A stretch of DNA of 64,000 bases, from positions 1 through 64,000 of the forward strand of contig JBOHUG010000070.1 in assembly GCA_050734135.1 (NCBI GenBank). The letters run 5' to 3'. The notes under the pieces were generated by a model. It searched no databases. It worked only from the letters and a program-made list of their open reading frames with translations, and had not been told where the DNA came from. Made by a program: the position numbers and the translations under genes. The DNA is from Bog-877 sp050734135. Lineage in GTDB: Bacteria > Chloroflexota > Dormibacteria > Aeolococcales > Bog-877. Shown piece by piece: positions 31,656 through 40,483 of this stretch. The first letter of the stretch is position 1. Each line of letters starts with the position of its first letter.

Positions 31656-34337
31656 TCAGTCGGTGAGCTTCAGAGCGGGTTCGGCCCCGGATCTTTCCCC
31701 CGCCATCGGCCCAGAATGCACCTCGGCGACGGTTGGGCCCCGGCCGGGTTCTCGACGGAGCTCGAGTCCGGTCGCATCGACGCCCACAACGATCAGGTCG
31801 CCCTCAGAGAAATCTCCCTGCAAGACAGCCGTGGCGATTCGGTCGCCCAGCTGGCGCTGAATAACCCGGCGGAGTGGTCGAGCTCCATAGACGGGGTCAT
31901 ATCCCTGCTCCGCGAGCCGGGCCCTCGCCTCTGGCAGCACTTTGAGGCCCAGCCGTCGGGAGCCCAGCCGTGCTTCCAATTGGCGCAGTTGGAGTTCCAC
32001 GATGTGCTCGATCTGGTTCTGATCCAAGCGATGGAAGAGGATCACATCGTCGATCCGGTTGAGGAACTCGGGCCGGAATTGCTGGCGAAGCTCGGCCATC
32101 ACCTCGGACTTGACAGCCTCGTCCTGCGATCGACTTGGATGATCTGGCAAGGCGGCGATCAGGGGACTGCCCAGGTTGCTGGTCAAGACCACCACGCAGT
32201 TGCGGAAATCGACGGTCCGACCCTTGCCATCGGTGAGCCGGCCGTCGTCCAGCAGCTGGAGTAGGATGTTGAAAACGTCGGGGTGGGCCTTCTCGATCTC
32301 GTCCAGCAGGAGGACGGCGTAGGGTCGGCGGCGCACCGCTTCCGTGAGCTGGCCGCCTTCCTCGTAACCTACGTAGCCCGGCGGGGCCCCCACCAGCCGG
32401 GCCACCGCGTGCTTCTCCATGTACTCGCTCATATCGAGCCGGACCACAGCGTCCTCGCTATCGAAGAGGAACTCGGCGAGCGCCCGTGCCACCTCGGTCT
32501 TGCCAACCCCGGTCGGCCCCAGAAAGATGAATGAACCAATGGGCCGACGCGGATCGTTGAGCCCCGCCCGCGCCAGCCGCACCGCGCTGGCGACCGCGGC
32601 GATCGCCTCATCCTGACCGACCACCCGCTGGTGGAGCCGGTCTTCCATCTCGAGGAGCTTGTGCATCTCGCCCTCGAGCATCCGCTGCACCGGAATCCCC
32701 GTCCAGCGGGCTACCACCTCGGCGATGTCCTCCTCCCCCACCTCCTCTTGGAGCAGTGGGGTGCCACCCTGGTCCTTGGCTAGCTGGTCTTCCTGCAGCT
32801 CCAACTGCCGGTGCAACTCGGTTAGCTTTCCATAGCGCAGCTCAGCCGCCTTGCCGAAATCCGCCAGGCGCTCCGCCCGCTCGGCTTCAAAGGCGGTCCG
32901 CTCGATCGCCTGCTTGGTCGATCGGATCTCGCCGATGGCCCCCTTCTCCTGTTCCCAGCGCTGGCGAAGTCCGACCGCACCTTCCTGCAGCTCCGCCAAC
33001 TCCCGCTCCAGCGCCACCAACCGCTCCGCGGAGGCCCGATCGGTCTCCTTCCGGAGGGCCTCGCGCTCAATCTCCAGCTGCCGCACCTGACGCTCCACCT
33101 GGTCCAGCTCCTGCGGCATGGAGTCGATCTCCATTCGTAGACGGGAGCCAGCCTCGTCGACGAGGTCGATGGCCTTGTCGGGTAGGAACCGGCCCGAAAT
33201 GTATCGGTTGGAGAGCACCGCCGCCGCCACCAGGGCCGAATCTTTGATCCGGACTCCGTGATGCACTTCGTATCGCTCCTTGAGGCCCCTCAGGATGCTG
33301 ATGGTCTCCTCCACCGATGGCTCACCCACCTGCACCGGTTGGAAGCGACGCTCCAAGGCCGGGTCGCGCTCGATGTGCTTGCGGTACTCATCGAAGGTGG
33401 TGGCCCCGATCGCCCTCAGCTCGCCGCGTGCCAGAGCTGGTTTGAGGAGGTTGCCCGCGTCCATGGCGCCCTCGGCCGCACCAGCCCCGATCAGGGTGTG
33501 CAGTTCATCGATGAACATGATGATCCGACCGTCTGAGCCGGTCACCTCTTTGAGCAGGGCCTTGAGCCGGTCCTCGAACTCGCCCCGGAATTTAGTCCCG
33601 GCCACCAAGGCGCCCAGGTCGAGCGCCACTACCCGGCGATCCTTGAGGGTTTCCGGAACGTCGCCGGTGGCGATGCGCTGGGCCAGTCCTTCGACAATGG
33701 CGGTCTTGCCAACCCCAGGCTCTCCGATCAGCACAGGGTTGTTCTTGGTACGCCGGGCAAGCACCTGCATGGTTCGGCGGATCTCGTCATCCCGGCCGAT
33801 CACCGGATCGAGCTTGCCTTCGCGCGCCTGCTGAGTCAGGTCCTGCGTGTAGCGCTCCAAGACCTGGAATTTGCTTTCCGGGTTGGGGTCGGTAACCTTC
33901 TGACCCTGCCGGAGCGCCTCCAGCGCCGACTCGAGCCGCGAGGGCGTCGCTCCCAGCTGAGCCAGGATCCCGGCCGCCGGTCCGCCCCGGTGTCCAGCGA
34001 GGGCCAGCAGCAGATGTTCGGTGCTGCAGTACTCATCTCCCAGCTTGCCCATCCGCTCCCACGCGTCCCTAAGCACGGCGTCCAGGACTGCCGAGATTCG
34101 GGGCGTCGCCCCTTGCTGCTTGGGACGGCCGTCCAGATCGGTCTGGAGCCGAGCGCGCACCTGATCGGGGGCGACCTCCACTTGACGTAGCAAGGGCACC
34201 ACCACCCCATCGGCCTGGTCGACCAAAGCCAGCAGCAGATGCTCGGGTTCGACCTCCGGGTGCTGCAGCTCCTGAGCCAGCTCCTGGGCGCTTTCGAGAG
34301 CCTCCCGGCTTCGTTGGGTCAGCCGTTCAAGCTGCAC
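31656..34337 (-). CDS. clpB: ATP-dependent disaggregase ClpB
   Basis: A 893-residue Hsp100 disaggregase working with DnaK. Order: N-terminal repeat domain (1-145), NBD1 with Walker A GEPGVGKT (205-212) and FIDELHTLIGAG, a middle coiled-coil region (about 410-525) with the RWTGIPVQRMLEGE junction after it, NBD2 with LGPTGVGKTE and LLLDEIEKAHPDVFN, and the C-terminal small domain (GARPLRRVIQRQ). The coiled-coil middle domain identifies ClpB rather than ClpC/ClpA. The C-terminal ~30 residues are a non-conserved tail. Start GTG after GAGGTGAAC. It is the third gene of a probable dnaK-hydrolase-clpB operon; no HspR (HAIR) or HrcA (CIRCE) site was found upstream of dnaK or clpB. Confidence 0.97.
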   Translation of the reverse strand: MQLERLTQRSREALESAQELAQELQHPEVEPEHLLLALVDQADGVVVPLLRQVEVAPDQVRARLQTDLDGRPKQQGATPRISAVLDAVLRDAWERMGKLGDEYCSTEHLLLALAGHRGGPAAGILAQLGATPSRLESALEALRQGQKVTDPNPESKFQVLERYTQDLTQQAREGKLDPVIGRDDEIRRTMQVLARRTKNNPVLIGEPGVGKTAIVEGLAQRIATGDVPETLKDRRVVALDLGALVAGTKFRGEFEDRLKALLKEVTGSDGRIIMFIDELHTLIGAGAAEGAMDAGNLLKPALARGELRAIGATTFDEYRKHIERDPALERRFQPVQVGEPSVEETISILRGLKERYEVHHGVRIKDSALVAAAVLSNRYISGRFLPDKAIDLVDEAGSRLRMEIDSMPQELDQVERQVRQLEIEREALRKETDRASAERLVALERELAELQEGAVGLRQRWEQEKGAIGEIRSTKQAIERTAFEAERAERLADFGKAAELRYGKLTELHRQLELQEDQLAKDQGGTPLLQEEVGEEDIAEVVARWTGIPVQRMLEGEMHKLLEMEDRLHQRVVGQDEAIAAVASAVRLARAGLNDPRRPIGSFIFLGPTGVGKTEVARALAEFLFDSEDAVVRLDMSEYMEKHAVARLVGAPPGYVGYEEGGQLTEAVRRRPYAVLLLDEIEKAHPDVFNILLQLLDDGRLTDGKGRTVDFRNCVVVLTSNLGSPLIAALPDHPSRSQDEAVKSEVMAELRQQFRPEFLNRIDDVILFHRLDQNQIEHIVELQLRQLEARLGSRRLGLKVLPEARARLAEQGYDPVYGARPLRRVIQRQLGDRIATAVLQGDFSEGDLIVVGVDATGLELRREPGRGPTVAEVHSGPMAGERSGAEPALKLTD

Positions 34338-34409
34338 CGTTCACCTCGTCCGAAGAAATGTGCACTCTCTGCATGTACCCAGCTGAGGAGGCCGGCAAAC
34401 CGCGTTGAC

Positions 34410-35414
34410 CTAGCTCTCGGAGGGTTCCAGGAAATCGGTGATCAAGCGAGCGGTCAGGAGTGGTTCCAGCACCGGGAGCAGGTGGCCCTCGCCGGGCACC
34501 ACCTCAAGTTGAAAGTCTCGGTAGTACCGGATTTCCGGCTCGGCGTCTCGGAGCGGCAGGTGACGGTCGCGGTCGCCCCAGAGCACCAGAGTCCTGTCCG
34601 CCAGAAGCCCGAGGGCGGGAAGTAGCTGGGACTCTGGCCGAAGTCCAAATGGTTGCAGCAGGCGCCCAATCAGATCCAGGTCGGAGGCGTGGCCCTGGCG
34701 CCGCCCGACGAGGAGGCGATACCTTCCCCAGGCCGAGTCCGGGTTTTCGCGATCGGCCCGCTCCAACCGATCAGGCAGACGTCTGGCGCCGTGGGTCAGC
34801 AGCCAGCGCTCGTGAAGTCCCCGAAGGTCCAGGGCCCCTGGGATCCTCGCGAAGCTCCAGAGCAGAGGAATACGCCGACTGAACCCGAGCGGACTGATCA
34901 GTACCAACCGACTCACCCGCTCGGGATTGGCGATGGCGAATCCTCCCGCCGCCAGCCCACCCAGTGAGTGGCCGACCAGGTCGAACTGCCGCACCCCCAA
35001 CTGATCAGCGACCGCCGAGACGACCTCGCTCCAGGCTTGGCGGGGGTGCCCCCCGAAGCTGACCGGATCGCTCAGGCCACCGCCAGGCAGATCGATCGCT
35101 GCCACGCGATGGTGGCGGGCCAGCTGAGCTAACAATTCTGCGAAGTCGCCGGCCGACGACGCTAGTCCGGGGAGGAGCAGCACCGGGCTGCCGGAGTGGC
35201 CGGCCAAGAGGACATGGACGCGGCCAACGCGGGTGTGGAAGTAGCGACTGCGGCCGTGCAGGCCGGCCTCCCCCAACCACGCTTGGAGCGCTGCCTCCAG
35301 TTCAGCCGGCGGGCGGTCCCTGACCAGAGTGCGTCGGGCCCACCCGACCAGCGCCGCGTAACTGAGCAGCGCCAGTCCAAGCCCGGTCGCGAGACCGAGC
35401 TTGGACTGCCTCAA
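34410..35414 (-). CDS. alpha/beta hydrolase with N-terminal membrane anchor
   Basis: A 334-residue protein: an N-terminal hydrophobic helix (about 6-24, then WARRTL) followed by an alpha/beta hydrolase core with oxyanion LLLPGLASS, nucleophile elbow VGHSLGGLA, an acidic residue in WGDRDRHLP and the catalytic histidine in GEGHLLPVLEP. The triad is intact. TTG start overlaps the dnaK stop by four bases (TTGA), and clpB begins 72 bases after its stop, so it sits inside the chaperone operon, which is unusual for a lipase/esterase-like enzyme. Substrate unknown. Confidence 0.85.
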   Translation of the reverse strand: MRQSKLGLATGLGLALLSYAALVGWARRTLVRDRPPAELEAALQAWLGEAGLHGRSRYFHTRVGRVHVLLAGHSGSPVLLLPGLASSAGDFAELLAQLARHHRVAAIDLPGGGLSDPVSFGGHPRQAWSEVVSAVADQLGVRQFDLVGHSLGGLAAGGFAIANPERVSRLVLISPLGFSRRIPLLWSFARIPGALDLRGLHERWLLTHGARRLPDRLERADRENPDSAWGRYRLLVGRRQGHASDLDLIGRLLQPFGLRPESQLLPALGLLADRTLVLWGDRDRHLPLRDAEPEIRYYRDFQLEVVPGEGHLLPVLEPLLTARLITDFLEPSES

Positions 35415-37330
35415 ACTTCCTTGAACTCGGCGTCGACCACGTCACCGTCAGTGCCTGGGGGAGAGTCAGGGGAACCCTCGGCCGGCGGAATATCCTCCCC
35501 ACCGCCTGAGTCTCCGTCAGTTGCCGGCGGAGTTGGGTTCTGATAGACCGCCTCACCAACTTTCTGCAGTGAGGCGGAGAGTTCACTCTGCCGGGTCTCG
35601 ATCTCTTCGGTGTTCTGGGCCGCCACTGACTCCTTGAGGGCGTCCATCTTCTGGGTGACCTCGTCGCGTAGCTCCTGAGCCACCTTCTCCCCGTGCTCAC
35701 GCAGGGTCTTCTCCGCCGTGTAGATCAAGGCATCAGCCTGATTGCGCTTGGAGACGGCGTCCGCCCGCTGACGGTCCTCCTCAGCGTTGGCCTCCGCCTC
35801 CTTCACCATCTTCTCCACCTCCTCTTTCTTGAGGGTGGTGGAGCCAGTTATCGTGACCTTCTGCTCCCGACCGGTGCCGAGGTCCTTGGCGGTGACATTG
35901 AGAATGCCGTTGGCGTCGATGTCGAAGGTGACCTCCACCTGAGGCACCCCCCTCGGAGCCGGCGGGATGCCGTCCAGCATGAAGCGACCCAGGGTCCGGT
36001 TGTCCTTCGCGAGGGGGCGCTCTCCCTGCAGCACCACGATCTCCACCGAGGATTGGTTGTCGGCAGCGGTGGAGAAGACCTGAGTCTTGCTGCTGGGAAT
36101 GGTGGTATTGCGCTCGATCAGACGGGTGTTCACCTCGCCTTCGGTCATGATCCCAAGGGAGAGAGGGGTCACGTCCAGGAGCAGCACATCCTTGACTTCG
36201 CCCTTCAGGACTCCGGCCTGAATCGCCGCCCCGACGGCGACCACCTCGTCGGGGTTGACCCCCCGGTGCGGCTCCTTGCCGCTCATCTTCTCGACCAACT
36301 CCTGGATCACCGGCATCCGGGTGGAACCACCCACCAGGATCACCTCGTCCAGGTCCCCGATCTTCATCCCGGCATCCTTCAGCGCGTTCTCGAAGGGAGC
36401 CCGGCAGCGGTCGGTGAGGTCAGCGGTCAGCTGTTCGAACTTCGCCCGCGACAGGCGGGTGTCCAGATGCTTGGGCCCGTTCTGGTCGGCCGTGATGAAG
36501 GGCAGGTTGATCTGGGTCTCTTGCAGTTGAGAGAGCTCAATCTTGGCCTTCTCTGCGGCTTCGGTCAGCCGCTGGAGCGCCTGGCGATCTGACTTGAGGT
36601 CGATCCCCTGCTCTTTCTTGAATTCGTCAGCCATCCAGTCCACGATCCGGCGGTCGTAGTCGTCTCCGCCTAGGTGAGTGTCGCCGTTGGTCGACTTGAC
36701 CTCGAAGACCCCCTCGCCCACCTCCAGAATCGAGACGTCGAAAGTGCCTCCACCGAGGTCGAAGACCAGGATCTTCTCCGACTCCTTACGGTCCAGTCCG
36801 TAGGCAAGAGAGGCGGCGGTCGGCTCGTTGATGATGCGCAGCACATTGAGCCCGGCGATCTGGCCAGCGTTCTTGGTGGCCTGGCGCTGGGCGTCGTTGA
36901 AGTAGGCCGGAACCGTGATCACCGCATCGGTGACCTTCTCCCCAAGGTAGGACTCGGCGTCAACCTTGAGCTTCTGCAGGATCATGGCCGAGATCTGCTC
37001 CGGCGTGTACTTGGTACCAGAGACATCCACTTCGGCGCGGCCGTCCTTGCCAGCTACTACCTGGTAGGGAACGATCTTGCGTTCTCCTACCACCTCGTTG
37101 AAAAGTCGGCCCATGAAGCGTTTGATCGAGTAGACGGTGTTCTCGGGATTGACCGCAGCCTGACGCCGGGCCAACTGCCCCACCAGCCGCTCGCCATTCT
37201 TGGTGAAGGCCACCACCGACGGGGTCGTACGACCACCCTCAGCATTGGGGATGACGACAGGCTCGCCACCCTCCATGACGGCAACCACCGAGTTGGTTGT
37301 TCCCAGGTCGATTCCAACGGTCTTGGCCAT
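35411..37330 (-). CDS. dnaK: chaperone DnaK (Hsp70)
   Basis: A 639-residue Hsp70 from ATG 37330 (MAKTVGIDLGTTNSVVAVMEGG). The frame extends upstream to 37717, but that part is compositional noise overlapping a divergent gene. The ATPase domain has FDLGGGTFDVSIL and ILVGGSTRMP; the substrate-binding domain begins DVTPLSLGI, and the lid ends in an acidic VVDAEFKEV tail. GGAGGT lies 12 bases upstream of the start, a rather long spacing. grpE and dnaJ are not adjacent; an alpha/beta hydrolase and clpB follow instead. Confidence 0.97.
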   Translation of the reverse strand: MAKTVGIDLGTTNSVVAVMEGGEPVVIPNAEGGRTTPSVVAFTKNGERLVGQLARRQAAVNPENTVYSIKRFMGRLFNEVVGERKIVPYQVVAGKDGRAEVDVSGTKYTPEQISAMILQKLKVDAESYLGEKVTDAVITVPAYFNDAQRQATKNAGQIAGLNVLRIINEPTAASLAYGLDRKESEKILVFDLGGGTFDVSILEVGEGVFEVKSTNGDTHLGGDDYDRRIVDWMADEFKKEQGIDLKSDRQALQRLTEAAEKAKIELSQLQETQINLPFITADQNGPKHLDTRLSRAKFEQLTADLTDRCRAPFENALKDAGMKIGDLDEVILVGGSTRMPVIQELVEKMSGKEPHRGVNPDEVVAVGAAIQAGVLKGEVKDVLLLDVTPLSLGIMTEGEVNTRLIERNTTIPSSKTQVFSTAADNQSSVEIVVLQGERPLAKDNRTLGRFMLDGIPPAPRGVPQVEVTFDIDANGILNVTAKDLGTGREQKVTITGSTTLKKEEVEKMVKEAEANAEEDRQRADAVSKRNQADALIYTAEKTLREHGEKVAQELRDEVTQKMDALKESVAAQNTEEIETRQSELSASLQKVGEAVYQNPTPPATDGDSGGGEDIPPAEGSPDSPPGTDGDVVDAEFKEV

Positions 37331-37472
37331 TAAGTCTGCAAACCTCCGTTGCACTGAAGCCGGGCGCCGCTCCGCGGCCGCGCTAGCCCTACCGTACCGC
37401 AGCCGACCGGCCCCCAAACGCCGACCGCTCTCGAAAACCAACGGAACTCTCCCGGGGGCGGATGATTCCCCG

Positions 37473-37973
37473 GTGCAGCGGGACAGACCGGCTCGGGGGG
37501 GAGCGATCGAGCGGCTCTGGCGCGCATTCGCATTGACTCTGCTTCTCGCCCTGATCGGGGGCGTCACTCTGGTCGCGACCCACGTCACCCCGATCCCCAA
37601 CGGGCTGGGAGTCCTTCCGGGCGATGAGTCGATCCTGGCGCAGAGCGGCTTGACCCTGCAGACGCCTGACGGGAAAGCCGCGATCGGAGCCGGGGCGGCT
37701 GTTTCGGCCGCTACCAAGAACCAGCCTCAGGCCGAACTGGACAAGGTATTTCTAGCGACCGTCTTGGGGCCGGGTGGATCGGCGCTGCCTTCTTCGGGAA
37801 GGCTCTGCTGGATCGTCTTCCTTAATCCGGGAACCGACGAAGTCGGCGATGCCCCCGTGCCGGGCCAGATCGATCTGGATGCCGTCCTGGTCGACGCTCG
37901 AAGCGGGGCGGTGATCGAGGGCTTGGTGTCGTTCCGAGGCACCACCGCCGATTCCCAGGTCGGCACCGAGTGA
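37473..37973 (+). CDS. hypothetical protein with N-terminal membrane anchor/signal
   Basis: Chosen from GTG 37473 (166 aa): VQRDRPARGGAIERLWRAFALTLLLALIGGVTLVATHVTPIP, a basic stretch followed by a hydrophobic helix, then an extracytoplasmic domain (LCWIVFLNPGTDEVGDAPVPGQIDLDAVLVDARSG) that is beta-rich and unrecognised. The same frame stays open back to 37200, but there it is antisense to dnaK and unlike protein. It lies 64 bases upstream of the secreted GH5 enzyme on the same strand. Confidence 0.6.
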   Translation: MQRDRPARGGAIERLWRAFALTLLLALIGGVTLVATHVTPIPNGLGVLPGDESILAQSGLTLQTPDGKAAIGAGAAVSAATKNQPQAELDKVFLATVLGPGGSALPSSGRLCWIVFLNPGTDEVGDAPVPGQIDLDAVLVDARSGAVIEGLVSFRGTTADSQVGTE

Positions 37974-38037
37974 ACGTCACCACCCGTCCAACCTGACGTC
38001 CCCCGGAGCGCGCCGAGCGGTACGACACAATCGCTGG

Positions 38038-39480
38038 GTGCTGCAACGAGTTATGAGAGATTCCAGGCGCCAGCGCGCTGGCGGACCGGCTCAGCTCACC
38101 TGCCTCCTGGCGCTGGTGCTCGCCGTTGGCGCGGTCGTCTGTCTCCCCCTTCCCACCCTCGCGGTCCCGGTCCGGCCGGATCGGCCGGCTGGCGGTTCGC
38201 TACCTTGGCTGTCAGCTCGCAACGGCAAGATCGTCGACAGCTCCGGGAGAACTGTTCTGTTGCGCGGCTTCAACGACGACGCGCTGCTTCAGAACGGAGA
38301 CTCCAGCAGTCCACCTGCTTTCACCGGACGCGACGCCGCCCTGATGGAGGCCGAGGGCTTCGACGTGGTCCGCTTGCCTATCTCCTGGTCGCTCCTGGAG
38401 CCCTCCCACGGCCGCTTCAGTGAGTCCTACCTGAAGGAGATCTCCGCGGTGGTCGCGCTATGCTCCCGACACCACCTCTATGTGGTGCTCGACATGCACA
38501 CCGAAGACTTCGGGGTCGGATTCGGGGGCAGCGGTGCTCCCGCCTGGCTCTATGTCGCAGGCGTACCCAACTTGGAGTTGCCCGGGCTCAGTGCCGCCTG
38601 GAAGCGGCATGTCTCACCGGCGGTAAACGCGGCGCTGGCGTATTTCTGGCTCGAGCCTGACTGGCAGGCGCTCTACTGGCGTGCTTGGGAAGTAGTCGCG
38701 GGAGAGTTTCGCGGCAACTCCGTCGTCGCCGGCTACGACCTCTACAACGAGCCTCACCCCTTTCCGCTGCCCCCAGCGATTTTTGATACCCACATCCTCT
38801 GGCCCTTCTACGCCACCGGAATCCGCGACCTGGCCCGGGTGGATCCCAACCATCTCTTCATCGTCGAGGGTGACCTCTTCGGTGGCCTCCCCACGGCGGT
38901 CCGGCCTGTGGCGACCCGGAACCTCGTCTACTCCACTCACCTCTACTCTGGCAGTCTCTTGCCACCCAACTTTCAAGGGAATACCGCGCCACTCCGAGCT
39001 GAGTTGCAGCAGGCCCTGGATCAGGCGGGCCAGCTCCCGGCTGCCTACTGGGCAGGCGAGCTCGGCATCGACCACCAACGACCGCTCGCCGTCGCCTGGG
39101 CCCGCGCTGAGATCGCCCTCTCCAACCGCTACCTCACCGGCTGGTCCTGGTGGCAGTGGGACGACTCCGGGGGCTGGGGGGTGCGCAATGGCGCGGGCCC
39201 CCCGGATGGGGCCTGGCTTCACGTGCTCGCGCAACCCTTCGTCCGGTCATCCCCGGGCACCTTGGCCAACCTTCACTTCGACCCCGAGACCGACACGCTC
39301 ACCGCTGAGGTCAGTGACCAGAGCCCGGACCGAACCTTGCTGGTGTCATGGCCTGCTTGGCTGGGCGCGCCCCATTCGCACTCAGCCTGCGCTCACCGGA
39401 GCTCGCCCTACCGACCCGCCAGCGGCGAGCTGGCGCTTGCCCTCTCCGCCCCCAGCTGCCAGATCGAGCTTGCTGGCTAG
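38038..39480 (+). CDS. secreted glycoside hydrolase family 5 (endoglycoceramidase-like)
   Basis: A 480-residue enzyme with an N-terminal signal (hydrophobic segment ~20-43 ending LPTLAVPV). The GH5 (beta/alpha)8 barrel shows acid/base Glu238 in YDLYNEPHPF and nucleophile Glu341 in YWAGELGID, with RLPISWSLLEP and LDMHTEDFG typical of the endoglycoceramidase-related subgroup. A C-terminal beta-rich domain (~400-480) follows, also as in that subgroup. It probably acts on an extracellular beta-glycoside or glycolipid; the two oxidoreductases opposite it may handle the released sugar (inference). Confidence 0.87.
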   Translation: MLQRVMRDSRRQRAGGPAQLTCLLALVLAVGAVVCLPLPTLAVPVRPDRPAGGSLPWLSARNGKIVDSSGRTVLLRGFNDDALLQNGDSSSPPAFTGRDAALMEAEGFDVVRLPISWSLLEPSHGRFSESYLKEISAVVALCSRHHLYVVLDMHTEDFGVGFGGSGAPAWLYVAGVPNLELPGLSAAWKRHVSPAVNAALAYFWLEPDWQALYWRAWEVVAGEFRGNSVVAGYDLYNEPHPFPLPPAIFDTHILWPFYATGIRDLARVDPNHLFIVEGDLFGGLPTAVRPVATRNLVYSTHLYSGSLLPPNFQGNTAPLRAELQQALDQAGQLPAAYWAGELGIDHQRPLAVAWARAEIALSNRYLTGWSWWQWDDSGGWGVRNGAGPPDGAWLHVLAQPFVRSSPGTLANLHFDPETDTLTAEVSDQSPDRTLLVSWPAWLGAPHSHSACAHRSSPYRPASGELALALSAPSCQIELAG

Positions 39481-39487
39481 GAGACGG

Positions 39488-40483
39488 CTAGGGGCGCGCC
39501 CAGGCGCCTTCGACCACGCTCCGGCGGGCAGCGTCAAGCACCCGCAAACCCAGCTCGGAATCCTTCGGGGTAGTAGGTAGCGGCGGGCCCCCACGTACCC
39601 GAGCGGTGAATGCGAGGACCATTTCCTGGTACGGGTCGGCCGCCGAGGTGGCCACCGCCTGGGCCGCCCCGACCGGGCCCCGCCGCAACCACAGCGGAAT
39701 CTCCTCACCTCGCCAAGCGGTGAAGGGCGCCGGAACCAGGAGCGAGCCTTCGGTCCCGATCACCTCCAGCTGTTGGTGCTCGGCAGCAGCGAAACTGAAG
39801 GCCAACTCGGCCGAGATGGGCCCGTCGGCGCCACCGAACTCGAGCAGCATCGACCCGTCCCGGTCGACGCCGTGCCACAGCTCTTGGCGAGCCAGCACCC
39901 GGGTCGGTTCACCGAAAAGCCAGCGAGAGGCGCTGACCAGGTAGGACCCGACGTCGTACAGGGCGCCACCACCGAGCTCCGCCTCCCAGCGGATGTTAGG
40001 CGCCGGGTCGAGAGGAAAGGTGAAGCTCCCCTGTAGATGCCGGGGACGCCCCAGCTCACCTGAGGTGATCAACTGGCGCACCGTCTGCCAGCGGGGGTGA
40101 TGGCGATACATCACGGCTTCGGCCAGCACCACCCCGCGGTCATGGGCAGCGGCGCCAAGCTGCCGCGCCTCAGCCGCCGAGAGCGCCAGCGGCTTCTCGC
40201 AGAGGACATGCTTGCCGGCGGCCATTGCCTGGAGCGACCAGGGCAGGTGGAGGGAGTTAGGCAGAGGGATATAGACCGCGTCCAGCTCTGCCTCGACCAG
40301 CTCCTGATAGGTTCGAAAGAGCAGGGGTATTGAGAAGCGAGAGCTGAGTTCGCGACCGCGCTCCTGGTCTCGGCTGGCCAGTGCCGCCACTTGGCCCTCA
40401 GCCGCCAGGATGGCCGGAATCACCGCCTGGCCGGCGATCGCCGCCGCGCCCAGGACCCCCCACCGGAGCTGGGTGCTGCTCAC
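39488..40483 (-). CDS. Gfo/Idh/MocA-family oxidoreductase
   Basis: A 331-residue NAD(P)-dependent sugar dehydrogenase-like protein from GTG 40483, which overlaps the preceding gene's stop (GTGA). Rossmann motif WGVLGAAAIAGQAVIPAI, then YIPLPNSLHLPW and the catalytic lysine in HVLCEKPLAL; the C-terminal domain has GGGALYDVGSYLV. This matches the dimeric-dihydrodiol/glucose-fructose oxidoreductase type. The frame is open upstream to 40822 but that part is antisense noise. It is co-transcribed with the ThuA-oxidoreductase fusion. Confidence 0.88.
   Translation of the reverse strand: MSSTQLRWGVLGAAAIAGQAVIPAILAAEGQVAALASRDQERGRELSSRFSIPLLFRTYQELVEAELDAVYIPLPNSLHLPWSLQAMAAGKHVLCEKPLALSAAEARQLGAAAHDRGVVLAEAVMYRHHPRWQTVRQLITSGELGRPRHLQGSFTFPLDPAPNIRWEAELGGGALYDVGSYLVSASRWLFGEPTRVLARQELWHGVDRDGSMLLEFGGADGPISAELAFSFAAAEHQQLEVIGTEGSLLVPAPFTAWRGEEIPLWLRRGPVGAAQAVATSAADPYQEMVLAFTARVRGGPPLPTTPKDSELGLRVLDAARRSVVEGAWARP

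Noticed and set aside
37331..37717. Long N-terminal extension of dnaK
   Set aside because: The conserved Hsp70 start MAKTVGIDLGTTNS is at 37330; the upstream codons are low-complexity and overlap another gene.
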